In this document: positions 34,200-43,528 of the stretch, one piece after another
How positions within the stretch are numbered: position 1 is the first letter of the stretch
Layout: each line of letters starts with the position of its first letter
Assembly: GCA_003671025.1 (NCBI GenBank)
Contig: QWPW01000002.1
Coordinates: forward strand, 1-46,295
Source: Planctomycetota bacterium
GTDB lineage: Bacteria > Planctomycetota > Phycisphaerae > Phycisphaerales > SM1A02
DNA length: 46,295 bases
Direction of reading: 5' to 3'
Program-made: the position numbers and the translations under genes
Notes under the pieces: model-generated
Seen by the model: the letters and a program-made list of their open reading frames with translations, nothing else
The model's database searches: none
What the model was told of the DNA's origin: nothing

Positions 34200-35555
34200 T
34201 CAGAAGCTAAACGAGAGCTGAGCTTGGATGAGCCACTGGCCATCTTCGCCGTTAGCGTCTTGGAGCAAATTGTTGCCCGAAGCCGCGCCAGCCCATGCGC
34301 CGGAGACACCGTCAAAGGCGTAGCCGAAGTTCACGCCGAGCTTGGCCTGATTCTTCGCCACGTACCAGTTCGCACCCAGCGTCAACGCTGAGAAGTCGCT
34401 GCCACTGCCGACGGTGTCAAGATCGCCGTACTCGTAGCGGCCGATGATTTCGACGTCGTCAGAGACAAACACGCCGCCCTGAGCAGTGAAACCAAATGGG
34501 TTGCTGGTGCCAGCGTCAGAGTCAACATTGTCCCAGTAGAACGCGCCCATCACGCTGGCGCCACCGAAGTCCATCGTGACATCCGCGGTCGCACCGAACA
34601 ATTGCGCATCATCGTTAAAGACGTTGTTGGTGCTGTTGGCGTTCTCCCAGTTCGCACCGATTCCGACGAGGACGCCGAATTCGTCGCCCTTGAAGGACTG
34701 AGCGTCGTTGAACTGCTCCCAAGTACCAGAAGCCTTGATCTCTGCACGAGCAGTGAACGCGTATTCCGCTGCAGGCGAATTCTCGTCGAATTCGCTATTG
34801 ACCTCGCTGATCACGTTGACGTAGGCCGCGTTGATGCGGAAGCCGTCGCTCGCGTAGCCGATCATGACACCTTGGCCGTAGTTCGCGGCGAAAAGGTTGC
34901 TGATGGTGGAGTAGTCGTTGAACTGGAGGTTGCCAGCGTCAACGCCGTACTCGCCCGAGAAGGGCAGCTTGAACTGACCAACGGTGAGGGTGAGGCCGTC
35001 GCCGAGATCCTTGGCGACGTAGGCGTCAGCAAGAACTGGGCTCTCGCCGTTGAATTCAACGTCGTTCGAATACGCGAAGTAGTAGGACAGCTTGTAGGTC
35101 CAAGTCGAGTCAACCATGTTGCCACCGAAAGACAGGCGCGAACGCTTGTTCTCGAAGCCCCAGTTGTTGTTGTTGCCTAAGCCGTTCTCTGAGGCACCCG
35201 TGCGATCATTGAACGTCCAGCGCATTTGCTGAAGGACGTTGATCTTCATCGAGTAGTTGCCGTCGGCGGAAGCGAGGAAGAAGCCCCCGTTGTAGCCGGC
35301 GCCAGCGCCACTGCCCTGAAGGCTCGAGCGCGTCTCGGAGTCGGCGAGGACGTCCGTGACGATGCCGCGAATTTCAGTCGCGCGCTGCTCTGTGAGCCAC
35401 TGGTCGCCCTGTTGCGCGGTCCTGAGCGAGGCGATTTCAGCCTTGAGCTCAGCGATCTGCGAAAGGGCATCATTGTTCTGCTCGGCGCCGAAGGCCACGC
35501 CACTAATGGCAAGGGTCGTGCCGGCGAAGAAGCCGACGGTCTTGGTGAGACTCAT
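34200..35555 (-). CDS. Outer-membrane porin, paralog of the 32.3-kb porin
   Basis: The 451-residue protein has a signal peptide (ending VAFGAEQ), a short coiled coil (ALSQIAELKAEIASLR), the same linker GDQWLTEQRATEIR and DVLADSETRSSLQ, then a barrel rich in Asn, Gly and Phe with TVGQFKLPFSGEYG and the end QLSFSF. The N-terminal 100 residues are close to those of the neighbouring porin while the barrels have diverged, so pore selectivity likely differs. Codon use is unusually even (AAG, GGC, AACGTC), suggesting high expression. GGAGAG stands before ATG 35555. Confidence 0.88.
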   Translation of the reverse strand: MSLTKTVGFFAGTTLAISGVAFGAEQNNDALSQIAELKAEIASLRTAQQGDQWLTEQRATEIRGIVTDVLADSETRSSLQGSGAGAGYNGGFFLASADGNYSMKINVLQQMRWTFNDRTGASENGLGNNNNWGFENKRSRLSFGGNMVDSTWTYKLSYYFAYSNDVEFNGESPVLADAYVAKDLGDGLTLTVGQFKLPFSGEYGVDAGNLQFNDYSTISNLFAANYGQGVMIGYASDGFRINAAYVNVISEVNSEFDENSPAAEYAFTARAEIKASGTWEQFNDAQSFKGDEFGVLVGIGANWENANSTNNVFNDDAQLFGATADVTMDFGGASVMGAFYWDNVDSDAGTSNPFGFTAQGGVFVSDDVEIIGRYEYGDLDTVGSGSDFSALTLGANWYVAKNQAKLGVNFGYAFDGVSGAWAGAASGNNLLQDANGEDGQWLIQAQLSFSF

Positions 35556-36048
35556 GAAAACTCTCCGTAAATTGATGACCTGCGAATGCAGGCCTGCGAG
35601 ATCCACCCGTCCGACAAGTGCTGGACCCACTAAAGAGGCCAGCCGAACGGTCTTTCATCATCGGCCGACTCTGGCCAGAATGATGAGCGGGAAACCTAAC
35701 CGATCATGTTGAACTCGTCTAGTCGAGGGCCGCTCGTCGAGCGAGACTCATCGTTCATCGCGCGAATGACAGAAACCTAAGTTGTGTTTTCAGCAAGGCT
35801 TGCGGGCTCGAACGCGCGCGAGATTCTTGTGAAGATTTCGTGCGCCGACCCGCTCAAAGTCGCGAAAAGAAATTGCGCGAAGTGTCATGCATCGCGCACG
35901 TGGCAACGTTGGCGCGTCGCTGCCTCGTCAATCGTTTGCCGATAAGCGAGGCCGATACGTACTCATCAGTGTCTCACCAGTACCTCAGCAGTGCCTCAGC
36001 AGTGCGCTGCAATCGTGCGTTGCCCGTGGTCGATTTCACAATATCTCA
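35556..36048. promoter_or_regulatory. Long upstream region of the second porin with repeats
   Basis: About 490 bp hold no gene. A 9-mer GAAACCTAA occurs twice (35691-35699 and 35772-35780), in the part expected to hold the porin promoter and leader. Further out lies the 11-bp repeat array at 35963-36006. No certain -35/-10 pair is seen. Confidence 0.4.
35963..36006. repeat. Four tandem 11-bp units, helically phased
   Basis: TCATCAGTGTC, TCACCAGTACC, TCAGCAGTGCC and TCAGCAGTGCG follow each other without gap. The 11-bp period is about one helical turn, so the CAGT cores face the same side of the DNA. Confidence 0.85.
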
Positions 36049-36300
36049 CGATCGAAACTGAGCGCGCGCAGCGACCTCGTGCGATGCGCTCATCACGAAT
36101 TCGTTCGCGTCGCCGCGTGAGAATTTCGCGGCATCGTGTTGTTTACCTGCGCATCAAACTCAACCGTGCGCGTCCGATCGACACTGAGCGCGCGCAGCGA
36201 CCTCGTGCGATGCGCTCATCACGAATTCGTTCGCGTCGCCGCGTGAGAATTTCGGGGCATCGTGTTGTTTACCGGCGCATCAAACTCAACCGTGCGCGTC
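36049..36300. repeat. Two tandem 126-bp units covering the radA 3' end
   Basis: 36049-36174 and 36175-36300 are adjacent direct copies with three mismatches. The right copy contains the last 27 codons of radA and its stop; the left copy holds a nearly identical extra tail plus stop in the downstream region. The unit is 42 codons, a multiple of three. Confidence 0.95.
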
Positions 36301-37826
36301 GACCCTGCACTGCGCGTTGAGTGATCGCCGCGCGGCGACTCGCTCGTCAACATCTCGTGCGTGAGAGGGCGCTGCGTAGGTGCGAGTAACTCCAACGCCC
36401 GAGAAATGGTGCCAATCCGCACGATTTGCGCATCTTCCGCGCACTCTCCGCGCACGGGACGCGCGCTGTCGCCGATGCGCGCCGACGCAGGAACCAACAC
36501 ACTGCGTGCACCGCGACGCAGCGATTCATGCACGCGTTGTTCGATGTGCGGCACGGTGCGCAATTCGCCAGTCAAACCAATCTCACCGATGGCCACGGTT
36601 CCTTGCGGCAATGTGCGATGCAAGAACGCGCCCGCAATCGCTAGCGCAACAGCGAGATCCGCGGCAGGCTCCGCGATCTTTAGTCCACCAAGTGACTGCG
36701 CGAAAACATCTTGATCCGCAAGGCGGAGACCTCCGTGTTTTTCCAACACGGCGATGAGCATCGCCAGACGCGATGAATCCAAACCACTCGAGCGACGCTT
36801 CGCGCTTCCCAAAAATCCTGTGGCGACCAACGCGTGAATTTCCCCGAGCAAACATCGCGTGCCCGCCATCGTGGCCACGAACGAACAACCCGGCGCGGTC
36901 GGTCCACCCGTGAGCGGCACTCGCACCGACTCCACTTCGGCGAGACCGTCGCCCTGCATTTCGAAGAGCCCGATCTCTTGCGTTGAACCAAACCGATTCT
37001 TCACACCGCGCACCACGCGAATCGATGAGTGGCGATCGCCCTCGAATCCGAGCACAACGTCAACGAGATGCTCCAGCAACTTGGGACCCGCAAGCGTTCC
37101 CTCCTTAGTCACGTGTCCCACGATAATCACACTGCAGCCGCTGGATTTCGCGAGTCCCACGAGATCAAGACAACATCGACGCAGCTGCGCGATGGATCCC
37201 GGCGCCGCGGAAATGTCGGTGCGATGAATCAGTTGCACCGAATCCACCACGACGAGCGTCGCCTTAGCACGCCGCGCCTGTTCGACGATGCGCGCGACGT
37301 TGGTTTCGCCCAGGACGAGAAGGCGTTCACCTAGCGCTGATGCCCCGCCCGCGCGCACGACTGCATCGAGGCGTTCCGCGCGCAGACGCACTTGCTGTGG
37401 ACTTTCTTCGCTCGATGCGTACAGCGCAGTTCCGCCGCGTGCGGCAATCGACGCGGCCGCTTGCATCATCAGCGTGCTCTTGCCAATTCCAGGATCGCCG
37501 CCGATGAGCATCACTGAGCCCGGAACAATTCCGCCGCCGAGCACACGATCAAACTCGCTGATGCCGGTGGGAATGCGCGGCACCACCGCTTCGGGCACAC
37601 GACCGAGCGGCACCGCGCGGCCGATCCCTCCACGCGCGAGTGCGTCGATTTCGGTGGGGTCCGTGGGCGCGCCCCAAATCGGCGCGCTGCTTGATTTGCT
37701 CGCCTCGACTTCGACGGCGAACTTCTCGAGGCTGTCCCAAACACCGCAATCTGGGCACTTTCCCAGCCATTTGGGGTGATTCGCGCCGCATTCACGGCAG
37801 AGATATTCGGTGCGCATCTTGGCCAT
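36219..37826 (-). CDS. radA: DNA repair ATPase RadA
   Basis: The 535-residue protein processes recombination intermediates (branch migration at D-loops). It has the C4 zinc finger CREC and CPDC (Cys10, 13, 24, 27), a RecA-like core with Walker A GGDPGIGKST (109-118), VVVDSVQ as Walker B, the RadA motif KNRFG (276-280) and a C-terminal Lon-protease-like domain (about 290-465). The usual length is near 450-460; here a 70-residue polar tail follows, and its final part lies in the 126-bp tandem duplication. ATG 37826 starts directly before the zinc finger. It lies downstream of the small gene and nuoH on the same strand. Confidence 0.95.
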   Translation of the reverse strand: MAKMRTEYLCRECGANHPKWLGKCPDCGVWDSLEKFAVEVEASKSSSAPIWGAPTDPTEIDALARGGIGRAVPLGRVPEAVVPRIPTGISEFDRVLGGGIVPGSVMLIGGDPGIGKSTLMMQAAASIAARGGTALYASSEESPQQVRLRAERLDAVVRAGGASALGERLLVLGETNVARIVEQARRAKATLVVVDSVQLIHRTDISAAPGSIAQLRRCCLDLVGLAKSSGCSVIIVGHVTKEGTLAGPKLLEHLVDVVLGFEGDRHSSIRVVRGVKNRFGSTQEIGLFEMQGDGLAEVESVRVPLTGGPTAPGCSFVATMAGTRCLLGEIHALVATGFLGSAKRRSSGLDSSRLAMLIAVLEKHGGLRLADQDVFAQSLGGLKIAEPAADLAVALAIAGAFLHRTLPQGTVAIGEIGLTGELRTVPHIEQRVHESLRRGARSVLVPASARIGDSARPVRGECAEDAQIVRIGTISRALELLAPTQRPLTHEMLTSESPRGDHSTRSAGSTRTVEFDAPVNNTMPRNSHAATRTNS

Positions 37827-37933
37827 GGCGCGAATCTAACCGCCAACCGAGCGCAACTTCGGATGTTCGGCAGAAGTTCGGAAAAAGTTCTGAAGAAGTT
37901 TGGTATCGGCGCCGAGGCTTCGCGCAACGAGCG

Positions 37934-38128
37934 TCAGCGCGTGAAGCGGCGCATGCGCCACGCCCATCGCGCGTACTCGAACATCGCATGTCGTCGCGCT
38001 CGTGCCGTGGGCCATGTCGATCGATCGCTGCCAAACGCGGTCTCTTCGCGCCACGACCAGTACGCGCCGCCCACGCGAAAGCGTGTCGAGAGTCCGAGTC
38101 GAAAGAGTCCGAGCAACGACTGAATCAT
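37934..38128 (-). CDS. Small conserved-looking protein, 64 residues
   Basis: The product is short and basic, with aromatic clusters: SLLGLFRLGL, then GGAYWSWREETAFGS and a C-terminal MFEYARWAWRMRR. The YW.WR.ETAFG block resembles small uncharacterised proteins of planctomycetes as far as memory allows; this is not verified. It lies 25 bp after the nuoH stop in the same direction and 107 bp before radA, which supports it as a real gene. No strong ribosome site is seen before ATG 38128. It may associate with the membrane through its amphipathic N-terminus. Confidence 0.5.
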   Translation of the reverse strand: MIQSLLGLFRLGLSTRFRVGGAYWSWREETAFGSDRSTWPTARARRHAMFEYARWAWRMRRFTR

Positions 38129-38153
38129 CGGTGAGTTCGCTGCAACCCGCGCG

Positions 38154-39476
38154 TCAATGCGAAGAGATCATCCCTTGGCGCGGATCGGGAATCGCACTGT
38201 CATCAAGTGCAACGCTCGGTCGATTCGCGAGCGTCGAGTCGCTATCCGTGAGCGGACTGAAGCGACTTCCAATCATGCGCACGCGCTGGTTCGCTTCAAG
38301 ATGCCCCGCCAACACCGGCTTGAGGAAATAGATCACCACCATCGCGCCGAGCGAACCGAGCCAGAGATACGACACAACATCGAAGTAGACGAAGAACGAA
38401 ACCGTGAGCAACAACAGCAGCGAGATCGGGATGAGCCCTTCCCACGACAGGCGCATCAGTTGATCGAAGCGAAAGCGCGGCACGGTCCAACGAACCGCCA
38501 TGGTGAGCGACACCATGAGCGCGACCTTGGTAAAGACAATCACGAATTGCGCCAGCATGAGCAACGGTCCGCCGACGACGGGAAGATCGTGATGGGTGAA
38601 TGGATTGATCGACCAGCCGCCGAGGAAGATCACCACGAAGAATGCTGATCCCGTGATGATGTGGAAGTACTCGCCGAGGAAGAACATCGCAAACTTCATC
38701 GAGGAATATTCGGTGTGGAATCCGCCGATCAATTCGCTTTCAGCTTCGGCAAGATCAAACGGCGCGCGATTGCTTTCCGCGAGCAAACAGGTGTAAAAGA
38801 TGATTGCGGCCAGCGGCTGCTGCAGTAGATTCCACTGTCCCGAGAGTTGCTGTTCGACGAGTCCGTAGGGCGAAACCGTTCCCGCTGCGAGCACCACGCA
38901 CAACAGCGTCAGTCCCATCGGAATCTCGTACGAGATCATCTGCGCACTCGCGCGCAGACCACCTAAGAAGGACCACTTGTTGTTGCTCGCCCAACCGCCG
39001 AGCGAAACTCCGTACACGCCCATTGCCGCGGTGGCAATCAGATAGATGACACCGATGTTGATGTCTGCGCCGATGAAACGCACGGGATACGCGGTGTTGG
39101 CCACGCCCACGCCGAGCCAATTGATCAGTGGAGTGATGTCGAGTTCGCCCGCCCACGGCAGCACTACGAAACCCATGAGCGCGGGGATGATGATGAATGT
39201 GGGCGCGAGGATGAACAACCACTTATCCACGCCCACAGGGTTGTAGTCTTCCTTCATCAAGAACTTGAGGCCGTCCGCGATCGGCTGCAGCAAGCCCATG
39301 GGACCAACGCGATTGGGACCGAGTCGGTCTTGCATCCACGCGCTGAGTTTGCGCTCGAGCATGATCGCGTAGGCGCACGCGCCAAGAAGAACATGCAACA
39401 TCGCCGCGATGAGCGCAACGCTCACAAGAATCTGGACTGTCTGTGGCGAGAGCTGGAGATTGAGAGCGCTACCCAT
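38154..39476 (-). CDS. nuoH: NADH-quinone oxidoreductase subunit H
   Basis: The 440-residue, eight-helix-type membrane subunit links the quinone site of complex I to the proton channels. Family blocks are clear: ERKLSAWMQDRLGPNRVGP, LQPIADGLKFLMKED, NRAPFDLAEAESELIGGFHTEYSS and FRFDQLMRLSWE. It is longer than E. coli NuoH (325), with an insertion near the middle (SPYGLVEQQLSGQW) and a C-terminal polar tail. ATG 39476 starts just before the first helix; an in-frame extension upstream is Arg-rich. No other nuo gene is near: its neighbours are carB and radA. Confidence 0.95.
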   Translation of the reverse strand: MGSALNLQLSPQTVQILVSVALIAAMLHVLLGACAYAIMLERKLSAWMQDRLGPNRVGPMGLLQPIADGLKFLMKEDYNPVGVDKWLFILAPTFIIIPALMGFVVLPWAGELDITPLINWLGVGVANTAYPVRFIGADINIGVIYLIATAAMGVYGVSLGGWASNNKWSFLGGLRASAQMISYEIPMGLTLLCVVLAAGTVSPYGLVEQQLSGQWNLLQQPLAAIIFYTCLLAESNRAPFDLAEAESELIGGFHTEYSSMKFAMFFLGEYFHIITGSAFFVVIFLGGWSINPFTHHDLPVVGGPLLMLAQFVIVFTKVALMVSLTMAVRWTVPRFRFDQLMRLSWEGLIPISLLLLLTVSFFVYFDVVSYLWLGSLGAMVVIYFLKPVLAGHLEANQRVRMIGSRFSPLTDSDSTLANRPSVALDDSAIPDPRQGMISSH

Positions 39477-39614
39477 AGGGCGCGAAGTGTACACACCGAT
39501 GCTTCGTGCCAACACGCGCGCGGATGTTGGGTTGCTCGCGAGGTTTCTCCGCGGTGACGATCGCCAAGCGGCGCGCTGATCGACGTCACCTTTATGTCTG
39601 ATCACGCGTGCTCA

Positions 39615-39637
39615 TTGATTGATCGGTGATCAATCAA
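39615..39637. promoter_or_regulatory. Perfect 10-bp inverted repeat between carB and nuoH
   Basis: TTGATTGATC-GGT-GATCAATCAA lies 6 bp beyond the carB stop and about 140 bp before nuoH. There is no T tract, and the AT-rich palindrome looks more like a regulator-binding site for nuoH than a terminator. Confidence 0.5.
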
Positions 39638-39643
39638 CGAAAG

Positions 39644-42600
39644 TCATGCCCCGACGAGTTCAGACTTTCCCGGCGCAGATTTTCCCGCCGATGAACTGGC
39701 GACAGTCGTGCCGCGCGGCGGTGCCTTCGCGCGTGCGAGATGCGGAAAGTAATCCTGCGTTGCGGTCACGGTCCATGCGCCTGCGCGCAACGCGGCGATC
39801 GCTTCGACCGTCGCCTTTGCCGCGGAAATCGTGGTAATCATGGGGATTCCCGCACGAACCGCGGTCGCACGAATGCGGCCTTCGTCGGTCTGCGCGCCCT
39901 TGCGCGTGGGCGTGTTGATGATGAGGTGCACATCGCCGTTCGCAATCAAGTCGAGCACGGTCGGACGCGCGCCTTCACTCAGTTTGTGCACCGACTTGGT
40001 CTCGACCGAAAAGCTCTTGAGATACGCCGCGGTCCCGCGCGAGGTGTACACATCAAATCCCATGGAACGGAGGTCGCGCGCAATCGCAATCGCACCCAGC
40101 TTGTCGTCATCACGCACCGAGAGAAAGACATTGCCCTTGGTGGGAAGATGCACGCCCGCGGCCATTTGCGCTTTGGCAAATGCAATGGGCAGCGAACGAT
40201 CCGCGCCCATGACTTCGCCGGTCGAACGCATCTCAGGCCCGAGCACAACATCGACGCCATGAAACTTCGCGAAAGGGAAAACACTTTCTTTGACCGCGTG
40301 AAAGCCAGTGTTGAAAATCTCTTTGGTGCCGAGTGCTTTGAGCGAGCGGCCCATCATCACTTGTGCGGCGATGAAGGGAAACGCGACGCCTTTCGCTTTG
40401 CCCACAAACGGCGAAGTGCGCGACGCGCGCGGATTCACTTCGATGATGTAGACCTCGTCGTTCTTCACCGCGAACTGCACGTTCATCAATCCACGCACAC
40501 GCAAGCGCTGCGCCAATTTGCGGGCGGTGACGCGGATTTCTTCGACAATCGCAGGGGGCAAGGAGAACGGCGGCACGATGCACGTCGAGTCGCCCGAGTG
40601 AATTCCCGCTTCCTCGATGTGCTCCATCACGCCACAGATGATCGCTTGCGGCGCGTCACTGTCGTGCGCAATCATGCGCGCGCGCGTGCCTTCGCTAGGC
40701 TCGAAATCGGCGACCACATCGACATCGACTTCGGTGGCATCGCTCAAGAAACTATCGATGAGCACGGGCGCATTCGCGAGATCGCTCACGTTGACCGCAG
40801 TGGTCATGTAGGTGCGCAACGCGGTTTCGTCGGGACAAATCTCCATGCCGCGGCCACCGAGCACATAGCTCGGACGCACCAACACGGGGTAGCCCACGCG
40901 CGCGGCGCTCTCGACTGCTTGCTCGAGTGAACGCGCGATTCCGCTGGGCGGTTGCTTCAGCCCGAGTTCGTCGAGCAGCGCTTTGAAGCGATCACGATCT
41001 TCGGCGAGATCGATGGAATCCAATCCGGTTCCCACCAACGGCACTCCCGCTTGCGCCAAGCCATGCGCGAGATTGAGTGGTGTTTGCCCGCCAAATTGCA
41101 CGATTGCGCCCACGACTTTGCCCGAACGATCACTGCGCTGCGTGTCACCGCCGTTGAGTCGCTCGATGACGTTGAGCACATCTTCCAACGTAAGCGGCTC
41201 GAAGAACAGGAGATCACTGGTGTCGTAATCCGTCGACACTGTCTCGGGGTTCGAGTTGATCATCACACTCTCAAAGCCCATGCTTTCGCAGGCGAACGCC
41301 GCTTGGCAGCAGCAGTAATCGAACTCGATTCCTTGTCCGATGCGATTGGGTCCGCCGCCAAGAATCACAATCTTCTCGCGCGGCGTGACGCGAATTTCAT
41401 CGTCAAGCACAAACGCGCCATCGACGGTGTAAGGCGCTTCGTAGGTCGAGTAGTAGTACGGCGTGACCGCTTCAAACTCGGCGGCGCAGGTGTCGACGAG
41501 TTTGTAGACCGGCTCGATGCCAAGTTGTTTGCGATGCGCGCGCACCGCGAGAATCGTCTCCGGCGAAATCGAGCCGAGATACAAGTTGGCCAACTGCGCG
41601 TCGGAATATCCCATGCGCTTGGCTTCGAACAAATCCTCGCGCGGCAAGTCTTGCAGACGCTTGTGCGCGCACAGCGTGTCTTCAAACGCGACCAGTTGGC
41701 GGAACTCTTCGAGGAACCACGGATCGATCTTGGACAGCGCGTGAATGCGCTCGAGACTCCAACCCATCTTCAGTGCGTAGCGCACGAAATACAGTCGTCC
41801 TTGCGAAGGCACCGCGAGTTTGCGCGTGACCGTGTCTTCAGGAATCGGCCACACCACTTGCGAGCGATCCGCGGCTTGCAACCCTTTGGCGATTTCGTCA
41901 GCACTCGCGCGTTGCGCGCTCAGCCACTTGTCGTTGCGGTCGAGACCGAAGCCAAATCTTTTGACTTCCATCGATCGAATTGCCTTTTGGAAGGCTTCCT
42001 TGAAGGTGCGACCAATCGACATCGCCTCGCCCACTGACTTCATTTGGGTGGTCAGCGTTTCGTCTGCTTCAGGGAATTTCTCGAAGGTCCAACGAGGGAT
42101 CTTGACCACCACGTAATCGATCGACGGCTCGAAACAGGCGCTGGTCGAACCGGTAATGTCGTTGCCCAACTCATCGAGCGTGTACCCGACCGCGAGCTTG
42201 GCCGCGATCTTGGCGATGGGGAATCCCGTGGCCTTGGAAGCCAGCGCAGAACTGCGCGAAACACGGGGATTCATCTCGATCACCACCATCTCGCCCGTCT
42301 TGGGATCGATGCCAAACTGCACATTGGATCCGCCGCAATTCACGCCCACCGCGCGCATGATCGCAAACGCGGCATCGCGCATGCGCTGGTATTCCTTATC
42401 GCTCAAGGTCATGATCGGCGCGACGGTCACCGAGTCGCCAGTGTGCACGCCCATGGGGTCGATGTTCTCGATGCCGCACACGATGATGCAGTTGTCGCGC
42501 GTGTCACGCACGACTTCGAGTTCGTACTCTTTCCATCCCAATACTGACTGATCAATCAGCACTTGACCGATCATGCTCGCGGCTAAACCGCGACGGATGA

Positions 42601-43186
42601 TGTCGTCAAACTCTTCGCGGTTGTAGGCGATGCCCCCACCGGTGCCGCCGAGGGTGAACGCTGGTCGGATGATTGCGGGAAGCCCGATCTCAGCGAGAAA
42701 CTCGCGCGCATCTTCCAGAGTGGTGACCGTTTTGGCATGGGGTTGTCGCAGCCCCAAACGCTGCACGATCTGGCGGAACTCCTCGCGATCTTCGGCGCGA
42801 TGGATGACCTTTCGATCCGCGCCAATCATCTCGACGCCATGCTTCTGCAAGATTCCCTTGTCAAACAACGCGCATGCGCAGTTGAGCGCGGTCTGTCCGC
42901 CGAGTGTCGGCAGCAACGCGTCGATGGGAGTCCCCAGCGCCTTCTCTTTTTCGATGATCTTCTCCACCGCTTCGACGGTGATCGGCTCGATGTAGGTGCG
43001 ATCACTGAACGCGGGATCGGTCATGATCGTCGCGGGATTGGAGTTCACCAACACCACGCGATAGCCCTCTTCGCGCAGACTCTTGCACGCTTGCGTGCCC
43101 GAGTAATCGAACTCGCAACCCTGTCCAATGACGATGGGACCAGAGCCGATGATGAGGATGGTGTGGATGTCGTCGCGGCGAGGCAT
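39644..43186 (-). CDS. carB: Carbamoyl-phosphate synthase large subunit
   Basis: The 1180-residue enzyme makes carbamoyl phosphate from bicarbonate, ammonia and two ATP for pyrimidines and arginine. It has two homologous halves: [20 protein letters not shown] at the start and [17 protein letters not shown] near 613-629, each with an ATP-grasp domain ([20 protein letters not shown] and [20 protein letters not shown]). The end has an MGS-like allosteric domain (from about 1010: [12 protein letters not shown], then INTPTRK). It is some 100 residues longer than E. coli CarB, with insertions and a Ser/Ala/Lys tail. carA is not in the window. Confidence 0.97.
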   Translation of the reverse strand: MPRRDDIHTILIIGSGPIVIGQGCEFDYSGTQACKSLREEGYRVVLVNSNPATIMTDPAFSDRTYIEPITVEAVEKIIEKEKALGTPIDALLPTLGGQTALNCACALFDKGILQKHGVEMIGADRKVIHRAEDREEFRQIVQRLGLRQPHAKTVTTLEDAREFLAEIGLPAIIRPAFTLGGTGGGIAYNREEFDDIIRRGLAASMIGQVLIDQSVLGWKEYELEVVRDTRDNCIIVCGIENIDPMGVHTGDSVTVAPIMTLSDKEYQRMRDAAFAIMRAVGVNCGGSNVQFGIDPKTGEMVVIEMNPRVSRSSALASKATGFPIAKIAAKLAVGYTLDELGNDITGSTSACFEPSIDYVVVKIPRWTFEKFPEADETLTTQMKSVGEAMSIGRTFKEAFQKAIRSMEVKRFGFGLDRNDKWLSAQRASADEIAKGLQAADRSQVVWPIPEDTVTRKLAVPSQGRLYFVRYALKMGWSLERIHALSKIDPWFLEEFRQLVAFEDTLCAHKRLQDLPREDLFEAKRMGYSDAQLANLYLGSISPETILAVRAHRKQLGIEPVYKLVDTCAAEFEAVTPYYYSTYEAPYTVDGAFVLDDEIRVTPREKIVILGGGPNRIGQGIEFDYCCCQAAFACESMGFESVMINSNPETVSTDYDTSDLLFFEPLTLEDVLNVIERLNGGDTQRSDRSGKVVGAIVQFGGQTPLNLAHGLAQAGVPLVGTGLDSIDLAEDRDRFKALLDELGLKQPPSGIARSLEQAVESAARVGYPVLVRPSYVLGGRGMEICPDETALRTYMTTAVNVSDLANAPVLIDSFLSDATEVDVDVVADFEPSEGTRARMIAHDSDAPQAIICGVMEHIEEAGIHSGDSTCIVPPFSLPPAIVEEIRVTARKLAQRLRVRGLMNVQFAVKNDEVYIIEVNPRASRTSPFVGKAKGVAFPFIAAQVMMGRSLKALGTKEIFNTGFHAVKESVFPFAKFHGVDVVLGPEMRSTGEVMGADRSLPIAFAKAQMAAGVHLPTKGNVFLSVRDDDKLGAIAIARDLRSMGFDVYTSRGTAAYLKSFSVETKSVHKLSEGARPTVLDLIANGDVHLIINTPTRKGAQTDEGRIRATAVRAGIPMITTISAAKATVEAIAALRAGAWTVTATQDYFPHLARAKAPPRGTTVASSSAGKSAPGKSELVGA

Positions 43187-43528
43187 GAGCGTCGTCGGTC
43201 GTTGAAGACCGTCCTGTGGAAAGACCTGCTAGTCAACGTTCGCATCTGTGAGCAACCGAATCAAGTGATTCGATTCCGATGACGGGCTGCGTGCAAATCG
43301 CGATATGTCGTGGGCGCCCCTAACTCCATTGGCGTGGTCGGGGCAAAATCCGCAGCACTCTAGCGGAATCCACTGCAGACACGCGCATGAGCAGGTGTTT
43401 GCGATCGATTTCCGCGAGGCAGTGATTAAGCACTGAAGGGCGACTCGCGTCGCTCTCGTGCGGTCGCTGTCAAACATCTATCAACGCGCTGGTTGACAGG
43501 TTCTAAACGCGCGGCGATTGTGCGGCAG
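43187..43528. promoter_or_regulatory. Divergent region between carB and the acyltransferase gene
   Basis: About 340 bp hold no further gene. A palindrome CGAATCA-AG-TGATTCG at 43257-43272 lies about 70 bp before the carB start and could bind a regulator. Promoters for both directions are expected here but none is certain. Confidence 0.4.

Noticed and set aside
36049-36300. Attachment sites of an integrated element
   Set aside because: The two copies are directly adjacent with nothing between them, so this is a tandem duplication.
40952-42037. Long plus-strand frames inside carB
   Set aside because: They mirror the coding frame of carB and show no family similarity.
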